A stretch of DNA of 64,000 bases from an uncultured Flavobacteriaceae bacterium (GTDB taxonomy: Bacteria; Bacteroidota; Bacteroidia; Flavobacteriales; Flavobacteriaceae): assembly GCA_947503005.1 (NCBI GenBank), contig CANNCA010000001.1, positions 124,001 through 188,000 on the forward strand. Reading direction: 5' to 3'. The position numbers were made by a program, and so were the translations under genes. The notes beneath the pieces are model-generated. The model saw only the letters and a list, made by a program, of their open reading frames with translations. It did no database searches and had not been told where the DNA came from. Below, in pieces: positions 62,645 through 64,000 of the stretch. The first letter of the stretch is position 1. Each line of letters opens with the position of its first letter.

Positions 62645-64000
62645 ATGGGAGAATTAAAAGTAGAGAAATTAACAAGCAGCACCGCTAAAGTAGAATACAT
62701 CAACCAGTTGCTCAACGACCTTGAGGCTTTAGAAGTAATGCTCGAAAAGGGACTGTTCGAAAAAGATACCATCCGTATTGGGGCGGAACAAGAATTTTGT
62801 TTAGTTGACTCCAAATGGGAACCTTCCAATAAGGCCATGCAACTTTTAGAGGCTATTGACGATGATCATTTTACAACTGAAATAGCCCTATACAATCTTG
62901 AGGCGAACCTTGATCCGTTGGAGCTTACCGGTGAGTGTTTTTCAATCTTACATCAGCAATTAAATGGACTCTTGAAAAAGGCAAAAACGGAGGCGGCCAA
63001 GCAAAACCTAAAAATATTACTGACAGGTATCTTGCCAACGATTGATTCGAGGCACCTTAAAACTTCTTACATGACCCCGATTAAGCGGTATAAGGTCTTA
63101 AATCAGATTATCTGTGATTTACGTGGTGAAGATCTAGAACTACATATTAAAGGGGTTGATGAAATTAATTTGCATCACGATTCCATTCTCTTTGAAGGGT
63201 GCAACACTAGTTTTCAGGGGCACCTACAATTGGATGTTGATGACTTCGCAAACAGTTATAATTGGGCCCAGGCTATTGCCGGCCCCATACTATCAATATG
63301 TGCCAATTCACCTATATTGATGGGTAAGGAGCTCTGGCAAGAATCTCGAATAGCACTCTTTACGCAAAGTGTAGACACCCGGGCGAGCACCTATACGCTC
63401 AATGAGCGTGACGCCCGTGTAGGTTATGGAAAGAACTGGGCCCAAGGTTCAATCGTTGACTTCTATCGAGATAGTGTTGTAAATTTCAAAAGTTGGATAA
63501 CCGGGGATCTGAAGACCGATAGCTTGAACGAATTGAACAGTGGCAACATACCAAAATTGAAAGCACTACAGCTTCATAACGGAACAGTATATAAGTGGAA
63601 CAGGCTCTGCTATGGCATAACCGATGGAAAGCCCCATGTTCGTATCGAGAATCGATACCTGCCATCGGGTCCGACAACAAATGATGAAATTGCCAATTTA
63701 ATGTTTTGGGTGGGCGTTATGAGAGGACGCCCGAAACAATTTGACAACATTCATGAAAAAATGGATTTTAAAGATGCCAAAAGTAATTTTTACAACGCCG
63801 CCAGATATGGCACCGCAGCACAGTTTTATTGGAACGGCTTACTAGTTCCGTGTCAAGAACTATTGCTAGATCAGTTTTTACCGATGGCTTACAGAGGCCT
63901 TTACCGTATGAAAGTCAAACCGAAGGATGTTGAAAAATATTTGGGAATAATTGAAAACCGGATACGCGGAAGAAACGGCTCACGCTGGATTGTTGAGAGC
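62645..64000 (+). CDS. GCS2-family (glutamate--cysteine ligase-like) protein, 5' part
   Basis: An open frame starts with ATG at 62645 (MGELKVEKLTSSTAKVEY) and stays open for 452 codons to the window end, so the gene is truncated here. Diagnostic segments are IRIGAEQEFCLVD (near residues 48-60, the ATP/metal-binding Glu), the NLEANLDP stretch, 'HLQLDVDDFA' and VRIENRYLPSGPT. These fit the carboxylate-amine/glutamate-cysteine ligase GCS2 family, especially the long Bacteroidota type, which I recall carries C-terminal CBS domains; that part would lie outside the window. The product of the reaction is not certain. Confidence 0.88.
   Translation, partial: MGELKVEKLTSSTAKVEYINQLLNDLEALEVMLEKGLFEKDTIRIGAEQEFCLVDSKWEPSNKAMQLLEAIDDDHFTTEIALYNLEANLDPLELTGECFSILHQQLNGLLKKAKTEAAKQNLKILLTGILPTIDSRHLKTSYMTPIKRYKVLNQIICDLRGEDLELHIKGVDEINLHHDSILFEGCNTSFQGHLQLDVDDFANSYNWAQAIAGPILSICANSPILMGKELWQESRIALFTQSVDTRASTYTLNERDARVGYGKNWAQGSIVDFYRDSVVNFKSWITGDLKTDSLNELNSGNIPKLKALQLHNGTVYKWNRLCYGITDGKPHVRIENRYLPSGPTTNDEIANLMFWVGVMRGRPKQFDNIHEKMDFKDAKSNFYNAARYGTAAQFYWNGLLVPCQELLLDQFLPMAYRGLYRMKVKPKDVEKYLGIIENRIRGRNGSRWIVES

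Noticed and set aside
1-64000. CRISPR arrays, insertion sequences, integrases, phage or conjugation genes
   Set aside because: I looked for regular spaced repeats, transposase and integrase motifs and found none; the window looks like stable chromosomal backbone plus a metabolic island.

Overview
The window reads as chromosomal DNA from a flavobacterium (Bacteroidota, Flavobacteriia), most likely a marine, gliding member. The evidence is: proteins with gliding-associated type IX secretion (T9SS) type B C-terminal domains paired with PorP/SprF partners, lipoproteins with short lipoboxes, few Shine-Dalgarno sequences, Bacteroidota-type promoters (TTTG, about 19 bp, TAnnTTTG), moderate-to-low GC, and housekeeping genes with Bacteroidota-style sequences.

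Layout. (1) 1-9.5 kb: a lipoprotein, mnmG, ybeY and a large DUF4175 protein on the minus strand, then gltX and an SPFH protein on the plus strand. Two perfect 16-bp palindromes of the chromosomal parS type flank mnmG, one of them inside the 3' end of ybeY. (2) 9.6-31.9 kb: glnS, then two 'secreted adhesin + PorP/SprF' units. The second carries a 4627-residue SprB-like protein built from SprB-type repeats and from a higher-order block of about 600 residues. (3) 31.9-39.3 kb: folB, tRNA-Cys, LysE, a GIN-domain protein, rnr, a 620-bp AT-rich spacer, rpiB, a CDF metal transporter, an ElaA-like acetyltransferase and an unknown protein. (4) 39.6-40.9 kb: a lipoprotein NlpC/P60 hydrolase. (5) 40.9-60.5 kb: a catabolic island. 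Eleven tightly packed minus-strand genes (53.7 to 40.9 kb) encode a PhyH oxygenase, SGNH esterase, S10 peptidase, PqqB-like lipoprotein, fructosamine-kinase-like protein, PQQ dehydrogenase with cytochrome c domain, alpha/beta hydrolase, Gfo/Idh/MocA oxidoreductase, MatB/ACSF3-like acyl-CoA synthetase, a 39-residue membrane peptide and an SSS symporter. Next to it lie a NagX-like membrane acyltransferase, a GH20 lipoprotein, a DUF1080 (3-keto-disaccharide hydrolase) protein, an SDR plus SMP-30 lactonase pair and a DinB protein. (6) 60.5-64 kb: an S41 protease, rnpA and the 5' part of a GCS2-family ligase that runs off the window.

How it fits together. The two adhesin/SprF units are cell-surface T9SS cargo with their outer-membrane partners. 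The 41-60 kb island looks like a system for oxidative catabolism of a glycoside or acylated sugar derivative: surface or periplasmic hydrolases and dehydrogenases, lactonases, uptake by a sodium symporter, and CoA activation of an acid product. The substrate cannot be named from sequence. No TonB-dependent receptor/SusD pair and no local regulator is visible, so it is not a classical polysaccharide utilisation locus. The parS pair, rnpA and the AT-rich spacer make an origin-proximal location plausible but unproven.
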